DNA from: Pseudomonadota bacterium
GTDB taxonomy: Bacteria; Pseudomonadota; Gammaproteobacteria; Pseudomonadales; Oceanobacteraceae
Reading direction: 5' to 3'
Length of the DNA stretch: 64,000 nt
Assembly: GCA_030145845.1 (NCBI GenBank)
Contig: JAIXHJ010000014.1
Span: 51,097-115,096, forward strand
Part shown: positions 46,380-54,931 of the stretch, one piece after another
Numbering within the stretch: position 1 is the stretch's first letter
How the letters are laid out: each line of letters begins with the position of its first letter
The notes under the pieces: generated by a model
Database searches by the model: none
What the model saw: only the letters and a program-made list of their open reading frames with translations
Told to the model about the DNA's origin: nothing
Made by a program: the position numbers and the translations under genes

Positions 46380-47056
46380 CAGGAATCCCTGCGTTCATCT
46401 TTCGGGTAGCCGGCTTCAACCGCGCGGTTCAGCGTCATCACATTGAGGAATTTCATCGATCCCATTTCGATGCTGGCAACAATGGCGTTGATTTTGTTGT
46501 TGATCACCGCACTGGCAACCAGCAGTGGAATTGCGGCAATCAGACCGAAGGCGGTGGTGTTCATCGCCACGGAAATCGACTGTGACAGCAGTGCTGATTT
46601 ATCCGCCGGATCGGCATTGGCTACGGCGGCGAAGGCGGCGATCAGACCGATAATGGTACCGAGCAGACCGAGCAGGGTGGCAACATTGGCAAGCATGGCC
46701 AGATAGTTGGCGCGGTTTTCCAGCCGTGGCAGAACTTCCATCACACCTTCATTCATCGCCTGTTCGATATCGGCACGCTGTTTGGTGATTTTCATCATAT
46801 CCAGACCACAGCCGATGATACGGGAAATAGCGGCCTGATGATCACGGGTAAACAGGGTCATTTTTTCATGATCATTGGTGCGCAGCAGCGGCAGAAAATC
46901 TTCAAAGGTTTTCTCGTTGCGTGTCTTTTCTCTTTTCAGGAACAGCCAGCGTTCAATTGCAATGGCCAGACCAAGTACCAGAACGATGGATATCGGGTAC
47001 ATGAACAGGCCGCCTTCTTTCAGGAAGTTGACTATTATGCTGTAGATATCGCCCAT
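46379..47056 (-). CDS. MotA/TolQ/ExbB-family proton channel subunit
   Basis: 225 residues with three membrane helices (about 16-36, 118-145, 163-186). The channel helices carry the conserved small/Thr motif LLGLLGTIIGLIAAF and the AMNTTAFGLIAAIPLLVA segment. An amphipathic N-terminal part and a short C-terminal tail are cytoplasmic. It is the stator ring subunit for the two ExbD proteins downstream. The start lies 4 bases after the small periplasmic protein gene. Confidence 0.94.
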   Translation of the reverse strand: MGDIYSIIVNFLKEGGLFMYPISIVLVLGLAIAIERWLFLKREKTRNEKTFEDFLPLLRTNDHEKMTLFTRDHQAAISRIIGCGLDMMKITKQRADIEQAMNEGVMEVLPRLENRANYLAMLANVATLLGLLGTIIGLIAAFAAVANADPADKSALLSQSISVAMNTTAFGLIAAIPLLVASAVINNKINAIVASIEMGSMKFLNVMTLNRAVEAGYPKDERRDS

Positions 47057-47060
47057 TTCT

Positions 47061-47339
47061 TTATCTCTCAGGTTTGTTAACAGGGTTATTTTCGAGATTC
47101 ATCTCGTCATAAATATGCATTGACCGTAGCATGACATCACGGTCGATTGTGTTGAGGCTGTCATCGTAACGGTCCTCAACGTTCTGATATAAACGGTCAA
47201 CGCCACTGGCATCCTGCCAGGGTACGAAGTAACTGACCGAGGGTTGTTCCTTGTCACCGACAATTTTACTTTCCAGTTTTATCGGTTCTTCTGCGGCTGC
47301 CGGTAACGCCAGCATCAGCAGAATCAGTAATTTCTTCAT
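47061..47339 (-). CDS. Small periplasmic protein of the envelope-machine operon
   Basis: 92 residues with a clear signal peptide (MKKLLILLMLALPAAA). The mature chain is acidic and without Cys (EEPIKLESKIVGDKEQPSVSYFVPW...), helical in the second half. No family recognised. Its conserved place between a TPR lipoprotein and the motor subunit suggests a link between them; this is inference. Confidence 0.72.
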   Translation of the reverse strand: MKKLLILLMLALPAAAEEPIKLESKIVGDKEQPSVSYFVPWQDASGVDRLYQNVEDRYDDSLNTIDRDVMLRSMHIYDEMNLENNPVNKPER

Positions 47340-47353
47340 CCTGCCTCCCGGTG

Positions 47354-48097
47354 TTATTCAGCAGAAGCTGTTTTGGCTGGTTTGGCTTCTTTGATCTGTG
47401 GCGGTCCCGGATCAACGAAGCTTTTTGTGATGCCGGTCCGGCTTTTTACTTCTTCATACCACTGGTTGGCCTTGTGGGTTTTATTGTGGGTAAGAAAAAG
47501 ATACGCCTCATAATGTGCCTGCGCTTTGGCCGGCATATTCAGATACAGGTCATACAGCACGCCGAGATTCAGGTGAGCTTCCGGAAAGTCCCGCCATACG
47601 CGCAGCGCCTCTTCGTAGGTGTTCTGCGCCGCAGTAAATTCACCCTGACGGCGCAGAGCTTCTCCCAGGCCGAGGTAAGCATTGACGTTCTGTCCGTTGA
47701 TGCTGATGGCTTTGCGGTAGGACTCAGACGCTTTTTTATAGTCTTCGTGCTTCATGCTGATATCGCCGAGCATGACGTAGGGCCCGGCCAGGGTATTGTC
47801 CTGATCGGTAATCACTTTCAGTTTCTGCTGTGCGGTTTTTTCATCGCCGGCATTGAGGGCGCGGCGGGCTTCAATAAACAGCAGTACTGAACCTTTGCTG
47901 ACGGTACCTTTCTGCAGCAGATAAGGGTTTTCTGCTGAGATGTAAGGGATTTTTATGCCCTGTTCGTCATACGTCTGCAGCGGCAGGTAAGAGGCGGTAT
48001 CAACCACAACCGCCTGCTCTTCCTGTGGCTGCTGTTGTTGTGCTGCACAGCCACTGAGCAGTACTGCTGCCACCAGTAATGGTTTAACGAATTTCAT
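47354..48097 (-). CDS. TPR lipoprotein of the envelope-machine operon
   Basis: 247 residues from ATG 48097 (GAGGTACGGCG upstream), lipobox LLSGC (Cys17). A Gln-rich linker is followed by four to five TPR repeats (e.g. AGPYVMLGDISMKHEDYKKASESYRKAI and VNAYLGLGEALRRQGEFTAAQNTYEEAL) and a tail rich in Ala/Lys. It resembles GltE-like (AglT) TPR lipoproteins of the Myxococcus gliding machine. The first 14 bases overlap the stop region of the upstream TPR gene, indicating coupling. Confidence 0.85.
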   Translation of the reverse strand: MKFVKPLLVAAVLLSGCAAQQQQPQEEQAVVVDTASYLPLQTYDEQGIKIPYISAENPYLLQKGTVSKGSVLLFIEARRALNAGDEKTAQQKLKVITDQDNTLAGPYVMLGDISMKHEDYKKASESYRKAISINGQNVNAYLGLGEALRRQGEFTAAQNTYEEALRVWRDFPEAHLNLGVLYDLYLNMPAKAQAHYEAYLFLTHNKTHKANQWYEEVKSRTGITKSFVDPGPPQIKEAKPAKTASAE

Positions 48098-50903
48098 CGC
48101 CGTACCTCTTCTGTTCTTCGTATTTGTTAAAACGCAGTGGTGACAGGCTGGCCAGTGCAGCAAAGGAATCGGCAATCCACTGGTTATAATGGCCCTGCCA
48201 GCCCTGTTCGGCATTACTGGTATAAACAGACACAGCGGTATCGAGCATCGGCTGTGCCTGCTGTTGAATCAGGTTGCGGAACATGGCCTGTTCTTCGGCA
48301 GACAGGCCTGCCGGTGTTTCCATTCCCAGCAGCTCGTCCGCCATCTGCTGATACAGACGGGCGATTTTGTAACTGGCCTGAGTGGTGTATTCGAGGATGC
48401 CGAATTCGGCGGACTGCTGGTAACGGCTGACGGCATCCTGCAGCATTTCCTGTTTGCGCGGCAGATTGCGGTCGAGGTTAGCGGCCGTCAGGCTGCGTCT
48501 GGAAAATTCACCGGCAAAGTAGTCGCCGTATTCGGTGGCAGCCCAGGCTGCGAGCCAGCGTGAGCGGTCTGTGCGTTGCGCACCTCCTTCCGCATCCCCC
48601 TGAATGACCCGGCGCAGCCAGTAGAGTTTACGGTTCTGATCATTCATCTGACCGTAGGTCAGTGCGATGTGGTAGCGCGCTTCCATGCGGGTGTCGAACG
48701 GCTGTTCGTAATTACGCGCCCAGGTTTTGTAGTATTCGTTGGCGGTTTTCAGGTGCCCCATTTTTTCATGCAGGCCGGCCGCTGCGAACAGGGCGTCACG
48801 TTTTACATCGGCGTCTTTATCCTGGTGGTAAAGATACTCGTAGGTTTCCGCCGCTTTCTCTTTATTGTCCGCCTGCTCGTAGCCATAGGCCAGCTTACGC
48901 GGGAATTCTGCCGCCAGTTCATGCTGCGGATAGAGTGACCAGAGTTCGTTCAGCTCGTGAATGGCGGATGGCCACTGCTTTTCTGCCAGCAGGGTAACCG
49001 CAGCATCATACTGAGCGACCACCCGGACTTTACTCTGTGGTGCAATCTGTTTGATGCGCAGCATCTGTTCTGCGGCAGGCAGCTTCTGACCGGCTGTCAT
49101 CATCTGTTCGGCTTTTTTATACACGGCCGTGGCCATGCGTTCGCTGACCGCGACATAGTCCTTGTGTTTTTTACCCAGTAACTGCCGTTGCTGATCATAA
49201 TTCTGTTCTGCTTCGGCGTAGTTCTGCAGCTGATAATGGGAGTGGGCGATAATGCCGTAAGCGGTCTGCTTGAGGTCTTTATCCAGCGCCTTATTACCGG
49301 CGATCAGGCCACTGGCGACATCAATGGCTTCCTGATAACGGTTAAGGCTGAACAGGTATTCGGCAGCATTGGTCAGAACCGCCGGCGAACGTTTATCGGT
49401 GTCATAGTTCTGAGTAAAGCGCAGCATGCTGGCGACAGCATTTTCCTGTGCTTTGGCTTTCTGTTCTGCTTTACCTTCCAGTTCGGCCACGCGTTTCTGG
49501 TACGCCAGAATCGCGGCATAGCCGGAACGGTTACCGTATTCCGCATCTTTGTACTGATAGCTGACCACTTCGTAGTCGCTGGCCGCTTCGCTGTACTGCT
49601 GTGCTTCGAAATGGGCCTCAGCTTTCATAAAGCGCTGCTTGGCGCGGTCACTGCTGTCGGGGAAGCTGGTCAGGTACTGGCCGTAATAGGTGGTGGCACT
49701 GGCATAGGAATCACGGGATTTTTCCGACAGGGTTGCGGCATCGGAGGCGCCTTTTTTGCTCTCTGCCAGCTCAGCCTGTTTCTGTGCCTGACCATGGAAA
49801 TGCGCCGCCAGTTCTGCCAGATAAGGCTTCAGGTTGGCGGCCAGTGTCTGTTGTTGTGCCGCGGAGGACTGCTGCCAGTAAGCGGATGTTTTGCCATAGC
49901 TGGCAACGTATGACTGTTTGGCTTCCAGCACGTCGCGGGCAAAGGCACCTTTGGCGTATGCGTTGATCATCTTCACGTGCATATCCGGTGAGCGGATATC
50001 CAGCGGGAAGGACGCAATAAAGTGCGCGTAAGTGCCGGCGCTGTCGGCGTAGCGGTTTTTCTCCAGATAATAAGCACCCAGGTTGTCATACACCTGCCAG
50101 ATATAGGCTTTGTTTTTCAGCCCTTTGACGGCCGGAATCTGTTCCGGGCCGCCGACATTCACCAGCGCCAGACTGATGGAATGCAGGGTATCTTCCGCCA
50201 ATGGTTTTTCTGCATCGCTGAGGTTCTGTACGGCCTGTTCATCCAGTACCACTGACAGGACGTAAGCGAAGGATTCCAGCGCATCGTCAAACAGCCCGCG
50301 CTTATACAGCGCCCAGCCCAGCATGTAGTGAGCATTCAGCTGCAGATTGGGCGCATCCGCGGTGGTGACATAGCGGTAGTGCTGTTCAGCGGCACGGTAC
50401 TGCTGATTATTGAAATTGATATCGCCGAGACGGAAATGCGCTTCGGCAATGCCGGCATAGTCGGGATGCATGGTGACCAGGCGGTTGAGCATGGCTTGCG
50501 CATTTTTCGGCTCACCTTCCATCTGGTAGGCCTTGGAAAGCTGATACAGCACCTCAGCGTTATCCGGTGAGTTAGGGTATTTTTCCAGAATATCGATATA
50601 GGAATTAATGGCATTACGGTAATAACCGGCGCGCGGTTTTTCACCACTGGTCTGCAGGTGATCACCTTCCGCCATGGAGACCCCGGCGATGCGGCGTTCA
50701 ATCTGTTCTTTCAGAAAATCATCGTCTACCAGATCGAGCAGTTCTTCATACTCTTCACGCACCTGGCTGTGATCCATTCTGGCGAAATCGAGATTGCTTT
50801 CTTCGGTCTCTTCACTTTTCAGGCCGCCGATGGTGTTGCTTCCGCCAAACAGGCTGCAACCGCTCAGCAACAGTATCAGGCTGATGCCGGTTAATTGTTT
50901 CAT
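48084..50903 (-). CDS. Large TPR lipoprotein of the envelope-machine operon
   Basis: 939 residues, lipobox LLSGC (Cys16). After a short acidic linker the chain is almost entirely helical TPR repeats (examples: PNSPDNAEVLYQLSKAYQMEGEPKNAQAM, SFPDSSDRAKQRFMKAEAHFEAQQYSEA and LAAEFPRKLAYGYEQADNKEKAAETY). It is probably a periplasmic scaffold tethered to the outer membrane; GltD-like proteins have this layout. It overlaps the preceding gene by 4 bases (ATGA). Confidence 0.87.
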   Translation of the reverse strand: MKQLTGISLILLLSGCSLFGGSNTIGGLKSEETEESNLDFARMDHSQVREEYEELLDLVDDDFLKEQIERRIAGVSMAEGDHLQTSGEKPRAGYYRNAINSYIDILEKYPNSPDNAEVLYQLSKAYQMEGEPKNAQAMLNRLVTMHPDYAGIAEAHFRLGDINFNNQQYRAAEQHYRYVTTADAPNLQLNAHYMLGWALYKRGLFDDALESFAYVLSVVLDEQAVQNLSDAEKPLAEDTLHSISLALVNVGGPEQIPAVKGLKNKAYIWQVYDNLGAYYLEKNRYADSAGTYAHFIASFPLDIRSPDMHVKMINAYAKGAFARDVLEAKQSYVASYGKTSAYWQQSSAAQQQTLAANLKPYLAELAAHFHGQAQKQAELAESKKGASDAATLSEKSRDSYASATTYYGQYLTSFPDSSDRAKQRFMKAEAHFEAQQYSEAASDYEVVSYQYKDAEYGNRSGYAAILAYQKRVAELEGKAEQKAKAQENAVASMLRFTQNYDTDKRSPAVLTNAAEYLFSLNRYQEAIDVASGLIAGNKALDKDLKQTAYGIIAHSHYQLQNYAEAEQNYDQQRQLLGKKHKDYVAVSERMATAVYKKAEQMMTAGQKLPAAEQMLRIKQIAPQSKVRVVAQYDAAVTLLAEKQWPSAIHELNELWSLYPQHELAAEFPRKLAYGYEQADNKEKAAETYEYLYHQDKDADVKRDALFAAAGLHEKMGHLKTANEYYKTWARNYEQPFDTRMEARYHIALTYGQMNDQNRKLYWLRRVIQGDAEGGAQRTDRSRWLAAWAATEYGDYFAGEFSRRSLTAANLDRNLPRKQEMLQDAVSRYQQSAEFGILEYTTQASYKIARLYQQMADELLGMETPAGLSAEEQAMFRNLIQQQAQPMLDTAVSVYTSNAEQGWQGHYNQWIADSFAALASLSPLRFNKYEEQKRYGDEIR

Positions 50904-52588
50904 TGCTGTGCTCCGCTGTCGGATTCTTCAAGGTTGTTCAGCGCCTTGTCATAAAGGCGTGCTTTACCGAGCCGGGCCTGCGCCCAGTAATAACGGATAC
51001 GTTCTTCGTGTTTATCCAGCTCGGCGCGGATCACGGAACGCATGACTTTTTCCAGTGCCCGTACCAGTTGGTTGGTATTGGCCAGTTCCTGATTCACCCG
51101 GCCGGCGAGCTGACGGGCACTTTTTTCCAGATCGTAGCTGAGCCGGTACGGGGTGCGGATGGCTGCTACCTGACTGACTTTATCGCCGACCAGATCCAGC
51201 TCCTGCATGGTGTTCTGCCACAGGGATTCAAAGCGCTCCTGATCCCATTCCGGCAGGGTCAGGGTGGTCAGTCTGAGCTCCTGCAGGCCGTTTTTATAGC
51301 CGTCGAACTGTTGCTGGCTTTTACGCACGTCAGCCATCAGCCGGTCCATACCGGTCTGGTCACGGCGGATGCGGATAATGAGTTCGTGCTCATGGGTCTG
51401 CATCTGCCAGAATTCCAGATTGCGGCGCACGCCGTACAGATCGCGCAGTTCCTTGATCACGGAGTAGAAATTATTGGACGCCATAAGTTCAGTCAGGAAG
51501 GGCGTCAGTTTGTTGTAATCCAGGCTTGGCTGCATACCGTACCAGTCGGATTCATCCAGCATGGCTTCCAGGTTGATAACAAATTCCTGCGGAATTTCCT
51601 GGGAAGCAATGACTTCACGCGCGTGTTCAATGGCGCTGAGGCCGTCCTTGAAATGCTTCTCGGCCAGCAGATACTGCTTCAGCGCACTGCGGTTGGCGCC
51701 CTGGGTTTCATACACGTGCGCCAGCAGTACTTTGGCTTCCTGCGTTTCCGGCAGGGCGATGGAGCGCTGATCCAGCAGTTTCAGGGCCGGTACCGCCTGT
51801 TCGTAGTTCTGCAGTTTGATCGCGGCCCAGGCGTAGGTCAGCAGTGCACGGTTGGAATACAGCCCGGTGGTGCGCACCCCTTTCAGATAATTCCAGGCAC
51901 TGAGCGGTTCGCCGTGTTCCAGTGACAGGCGGGCGAGGGCATGGCGGGCGCGGTCAGCCAGTACCAGAAATTCTGTGTCTTTGCGCCGTGCGGAAATATC
52001 CATCACGCGGCGCAGACTGGCCATGGCGGCATCCCTGTCATCATCCTGCAACTGGCGGATGGCGAGGTTATAAATAAGGTAGGGCTGATATTTTGAATCG
52101 GCGGCCAGCAGATCAATGCCGGCACTGGCAGCGCCGATCTGGCTGTTGCGGATATTGATCAGGGTAGCCAGATAGTTGTATTCCTCCGTGATATCACGCG
52201 GAATATTGCCACCGATCTGCACCAGCGCGTTGGCGGCTTTACCGATGTCAGCTTTCTGATAATACAGCTTGGCCAGATAGAACCAGGCGCGGTTGCGTTC
52301 TTCCTCAGCCACTTCGGGGGTCAGTAACTGGCGGAAAATCTGTTCGGCTTCGTCAGCCAGACCATAGGACAGCGTCATGCCGCCTTTCAGCAGACGTGCC
52401 TTATCACCATCGTGCGGCAGCGCCTGTTTGGAGTGTGCGTATTCGTACTGCACCAGCGCAGAGAAGTAATCCTGCTGATAATAGTCAAACAGGATTCCGC
52501 CATATTCGAGGTCCCGTACCAGTGCGGCAGAAACAGGAAAGGCCAGGGTGGTCAGCAGAAACAGCAGTGGCAGTCTGTTCATAACCAT
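50900..52588 (-). CDS. Secreted helical-repeat (TPR-like) protein of the envelope-machine operon
   Basis: About 562 residues. The signal peptide (MNRLPLLFLLTTLAFPVSA) is preceded by Met-Val from ATG 52588, which overlaps the stop of the gene before (TAATG); ATG 52582 is the alternative. TPR-like repeats occupy about 25-330 (e.g. RNRAWFYLAKLYYQKADIGKAANALVQIGG), followed by a long coiled-coil-like helical end. No Cys lipobox, so it is probably soluble in the periplasm. Confidence 0.82.
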   Translation of the reverse strand: MVMNRLPLLFLLTTLAFPVSAALVRDLEYGGILFDYYQQDYFSALVQYEYAHSKQALPHDGDKARLLKGGMTLSYGLADEAEQIFRQLLTPEVAEEERNRAWFYLAKLYYQKADIGKAANALVQIGGNIPRDITEEYNYLATLINIRNSQIGAASAGIDLLAADSKYQPYLIYNLAIRQLQDDDRDAAMASLRRVMDISARRKDTEFLVLADRARHALARLSLEHGEPLSAWNYLKGVRTTGLYSNRALLTYAWAAIKLQNYEQAVPALKLLDQRSIALPETQEAKVLLAHVYETQGANRSALKQYLLAEKHFKDGLSAIEHAREVIASQEIPQEFVINLEAMLDESDWYGMQPSLDYNKLTPFLTELMASNNFYSVIKELRDLYGVRRNLEFWQMQTHEHELIIRIRRDQTGMDRLMADVRKSQQQFDGYKNGLQELRLTTLTLPEWDQERFESLWQNTMQELDLVGDKVSQVAAIRTPYRLSYDLEKSARQLAGRVNQELANTNQLVRALEKVMRSVIRAELDKHEERIRYYWAQARLGKARLYDKALNNLEESDSGAQQ

Positions 52589-53148
52589 TACCACTGATTG
52601 ATGGAGAAGACAGGTTCCTGACGTCCGCTGTCGTCACCGACGGCCAGTTCCAGAAACTGGCTGCCCTTGCCTTTTTCCAGCGTCAGTTCCGTTGCCCGCT
52701 TGTATGGCCGGCCATTGGGGCCGATGCCGGTGAAAAACGCGGTGATCTGATGGCGCCCTTCGGACAGGTTGGTGACAAACAGTTTCTGCACGCCGCCCCG
52801 TTGCAGCGCATCTCGCTGGCGGGCTGAGTAAAGGTGGCTGGAAACCAGCTTGTCATCAATCTTGAGTTTGACGCTTTCCAGGGTAAAAAACTGGCCACCC
52901 TCAACCGACACAAACACCGAGAACTGGGTATTGCTGGGAAACAGCAGAGCTTCTTCCATAACCCGCAGATCCTTGTTCAGATCAATGACCCGGCCTTTCA
53001 GTGACTGGATGTCTGCCGACAGGCGCTGAACCTCGTTCATCGCCTCACGGGCTTTTTCGGCCGAGTTTTTCTGGCCGAAATCAATGCTGGAGTCTGCTGC
53101 CAGCAGGGGAAAGGAAAACAGAAATGACAACAAAAGCAGAAAACGCAC
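52588..53148 (-). CDS. Secreted coiled-coil/beta protein, first gene of the envelope-machine operon
   Basis: 186 residues from GTG 53148, which has a strong AGAGGAG site 8 bases upstream; the frame extends 7 codons further to an ATG without one. Signal peptide VRFLLLLSFLFSFPLLA, a coiled coil (about 28-63, AEKAREAMNEVQRLSADIQSLKGRVIDLNKDL), then a beta-sandwich-like domain (about 75-165). No name recognised. The gene heads nine genes that overlap or lie within 14 bases of each other down to 44451. Confidence 0.75.
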   Translation of the reverse strand: MRFLLLLSFLFSFPLLAADSSIDFGQKNSAEKAREAMNEVQRLSADIQSLKGRVIDLNKDLRVMEEALLFPSNTQFSVFVSVEGGQFFTLESVKLKIDDKLVSSHLYSARQRDALQRGGVQKLFVTNLSEGRHQITAFFTGIGPNGRPYKRATELTLEKGKGSQFLELAVGDDSGRQEPVFSINQW

Positions 53149-53312
53149 CGGTAATTCTCCTCTCGCCATGGGTGATTAGCATGAATGATGGCGATCTGGC
53201 GCATTATCTACAGTTAAATCCCACAAAAACCTGTACCTGTTCAAAAAAATAGTTGGTCAGCGCGGTCTTTTTGAAACAACCTGACCTTCTTCACATTTTT
53301 ACTGCAACAAAA

Positions 53313-53348
53313 TTCACACTGTGAACCGGTTAACACTCACAGGGTGAA
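53313..53348. promoter_or_regulatory. Paired TCACA-NN-GTGAA sites between the divergent envelope operons
   Basis: TTCACACTGTGAA (53313-53325) is a perfect 6-1-6 palindrome. TCACAGGGTGAA (53337-53348) repeats the pattern 23 bases later. A third half-like TTCACA lies at about 53290. They sit in the 267-base gap between the two divergent gene sets and may be binding sites of a shared regulator. Confidence 0.45.
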
Positions 53349-53415
53349 ACACTGCCGCGCAAGGCAGCGGTTAAAACCGTAAGATAGCGGCAATATTTGT
53401 GAAGAATTCCTGACT

Positions 53416-54189
53416 ATGAAGTTTCGCGCCATATTGCTGGCGGTGCTGTTTATACCGGCATTTTCTGTCTGTGCAGAAAGTGTAAAGCAGGCACCGGAGG
53501 TAACCAGTGAAGACCTGGAAGAGGCCCTTCAGGTTGAGGTTATCGACTCCTATCTTGAGCTGCATACCGGACCGGGGCGTGGTTACCCGGTTATCTATGT
53601 GGTTGAAAAAGGAGAAGTTATTTCTGTTATCAGCCGCCGTACCACTTGGTACCTGATTGCTGATCAGCATGGCAAAAGTGGCTGGGTGACGCGTGAAAGT
53701 CTGGCCCGGACTCTGGTGGACACTGGTACGCCGGTGGCGCTGCCGGAAACCCGTCATGGTGATTTCCTGCAGCATAAAATCCGCCTCGGATTTACGTATG
53801 GCCAGCAGGAAGGTTCTGATCAGGTCAGTATGATTGCGGGCTTCCGTCTCAGCCGCCACTTTGGCGTGGAAGCTGAGTATGGTCAGTTATTTGCCGATAC
53901 CGTGGATGGCTACCAGCAGTCGCTCAGCCTGATTGTGGAGCCGACTGACCGCTGGCCGTTCACACCTTTTCTGTCTGCCGGCTACGGTAATCAGAAGCTG
54001 GAACTGAAAGAAAAACTGCCCGGTACAGACCCGGTCAGGGATGATTTCCGCGCCCTCGGTGCGGGGGTTAACGTTTATATCGGCTTCAATTTTGTTCTGC
54101 GTGGTGAGTACCGCAATATGCTTATTTTTGCAGACGACGACACAGTGAGAAATGACGTATGGCGAATCGGCTTCAGCAGCTTTTTCTGA
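53416..54189 (+). CDS. SH3-domain plus beta-barrel outer-membrane protein
   Basis: 257 residues with a signal peptide (MKFRAILLAVLFIPAFSVCA). A bacterial SH3 domain (about 43-98: LELHTGPGRGYPVIYVVEKGEVISVISRRTTWYLI...GWVTRESL) is followed by a short beta barrel (about 115-257) with alternating strands ending in aromatic residues (GFSSFF). The SH3 part could bind peptidoglycan or a partner protein while the barrel sits in the outer membrane. The next gene overlaps its end by 31 bases. Divergent from the motor operon. Confidence 0.82.
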   Translation: MKFRAILLAVLFIPAFSVCAESVKQAPEVTSEDLEEALQVEVIDSYLELHTGPGRGYPVIYVVEKGEVISVISRRTTWYLIADQHGKSGWVTRESLARTLVDTGTPVALPETRHGDFLQHKIRLGFTYGQQEGSDQVSMIAGFRLSRHFGVEAEYGQLFADTVDGYQQSLSLIVEPTDRWPFTPFLSAGYGNQKLELKEKLPGTDPVRDDFRALGAGVNVYIGFNFVLRGEYRNMLIFADDDTVRNDVWRIGFSSFF

Positions 54190-54824
54190 TCGGTTTACTG
54201 ACCCTGACGGCTCAGCAGGTATGGTCAGAAGAAAACAGTAATGATGGTTCTGTCGCGATTAATCCGATTAAAATCGTTGAGCCGGATGTGAAGACGCGTA
54301 AGGCGGAAGAAGCGCAGATTGACAACGAAGTATTCGAAGCCGGCTTCTTTGTTGGCATGATCAGTATCGAAGACTTCGGTACACATCCGCTTTATGGCGT
54401 AAAAGCGTCATTTCATGCAACAGAAGATTTTTTTCTGCAGGCTAACTACGGCATGAGTGAGGCGGGTAAGACCAGCTACGAAACCATTAATGGCAGTGGC
54501 GTTAATATTCTTACCGATTCTGACCGCGATTACAGTTACTACGATGTACTGGTCGGTTATAACCTGTTTCCCGGTGAAACCTTCGTGACCCGCAGTCTGA
54601 CGTTCAATTCGGCATTTTATCTGGTTGCCGGTGTCGGTAATACAACCTTCGCCGGTGATGAACAGTTCACCATGGTCGTGGGAACGGGTTACCGCATTAT
54701 TCTGTCAGACTGGCTGACCTGGAATCTGGATTACCGTGATCATATGTTCGAAACGGAACTGCTCGGTAACAAGAAACAGACGCACAATATTGAATTTGCT
54801 ACCGGGTTAACAGTTTTCTTTTAA
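54159..54824 (+). CDS. Outer-membrane beta-barrel protein (OMP_myx_plus/GltA-B-H-like)
   Basis: 221 residues with a signal peptide (MANRLQQLFLIGLLTLTAQQVWS). A short acidic N-terminal stretch is followed by an eight-strand-like barrel: FEAGFFVGMISIEDFG, YGVKASFHATEDFFLQANYG, YYDVLVGYNLFPGE, NSAFYLVAGVGNTTFAG, FTMVVGTGYRIIL and a final strand ending TVFF. The ...EDFG...YGVKASFHATEDFFLQANY region is like the outer-membrane barrel family known mainly from Myxococcus (GltA/GltB/GltH group). The family name is from memory. Confidence 0.75.
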   Translation: MANRLQQLFLIGLLTLTAQQVWSEENSNDGSVAINPIKIVEPDVKTRKAEEAQIDNEVFEAGFFVGMISIEDFGTHPLYGVKASFHATEDFFLQANYGMSEAGKTSYETINGSGVNILTDSDRDYSYYDVLVGYNLFPGETFVTRSLTFNSAFYLVAGVGNTTFAGDEQFTMVVGTGYRIILSDWLTWNLDYRDHMFETELLGNKKQTHNIEFATGLTVFF

Positions 54825-54931
54825 CTTTGTAAACACAGGTCGCATTCTGTCATTCAGCTTTTTTTTTACCATGGCTGCATTGATGATTGCTGCATAACCA
54901 AAGCAGTGTTTTTGAATAAGCAGGGGGATTT

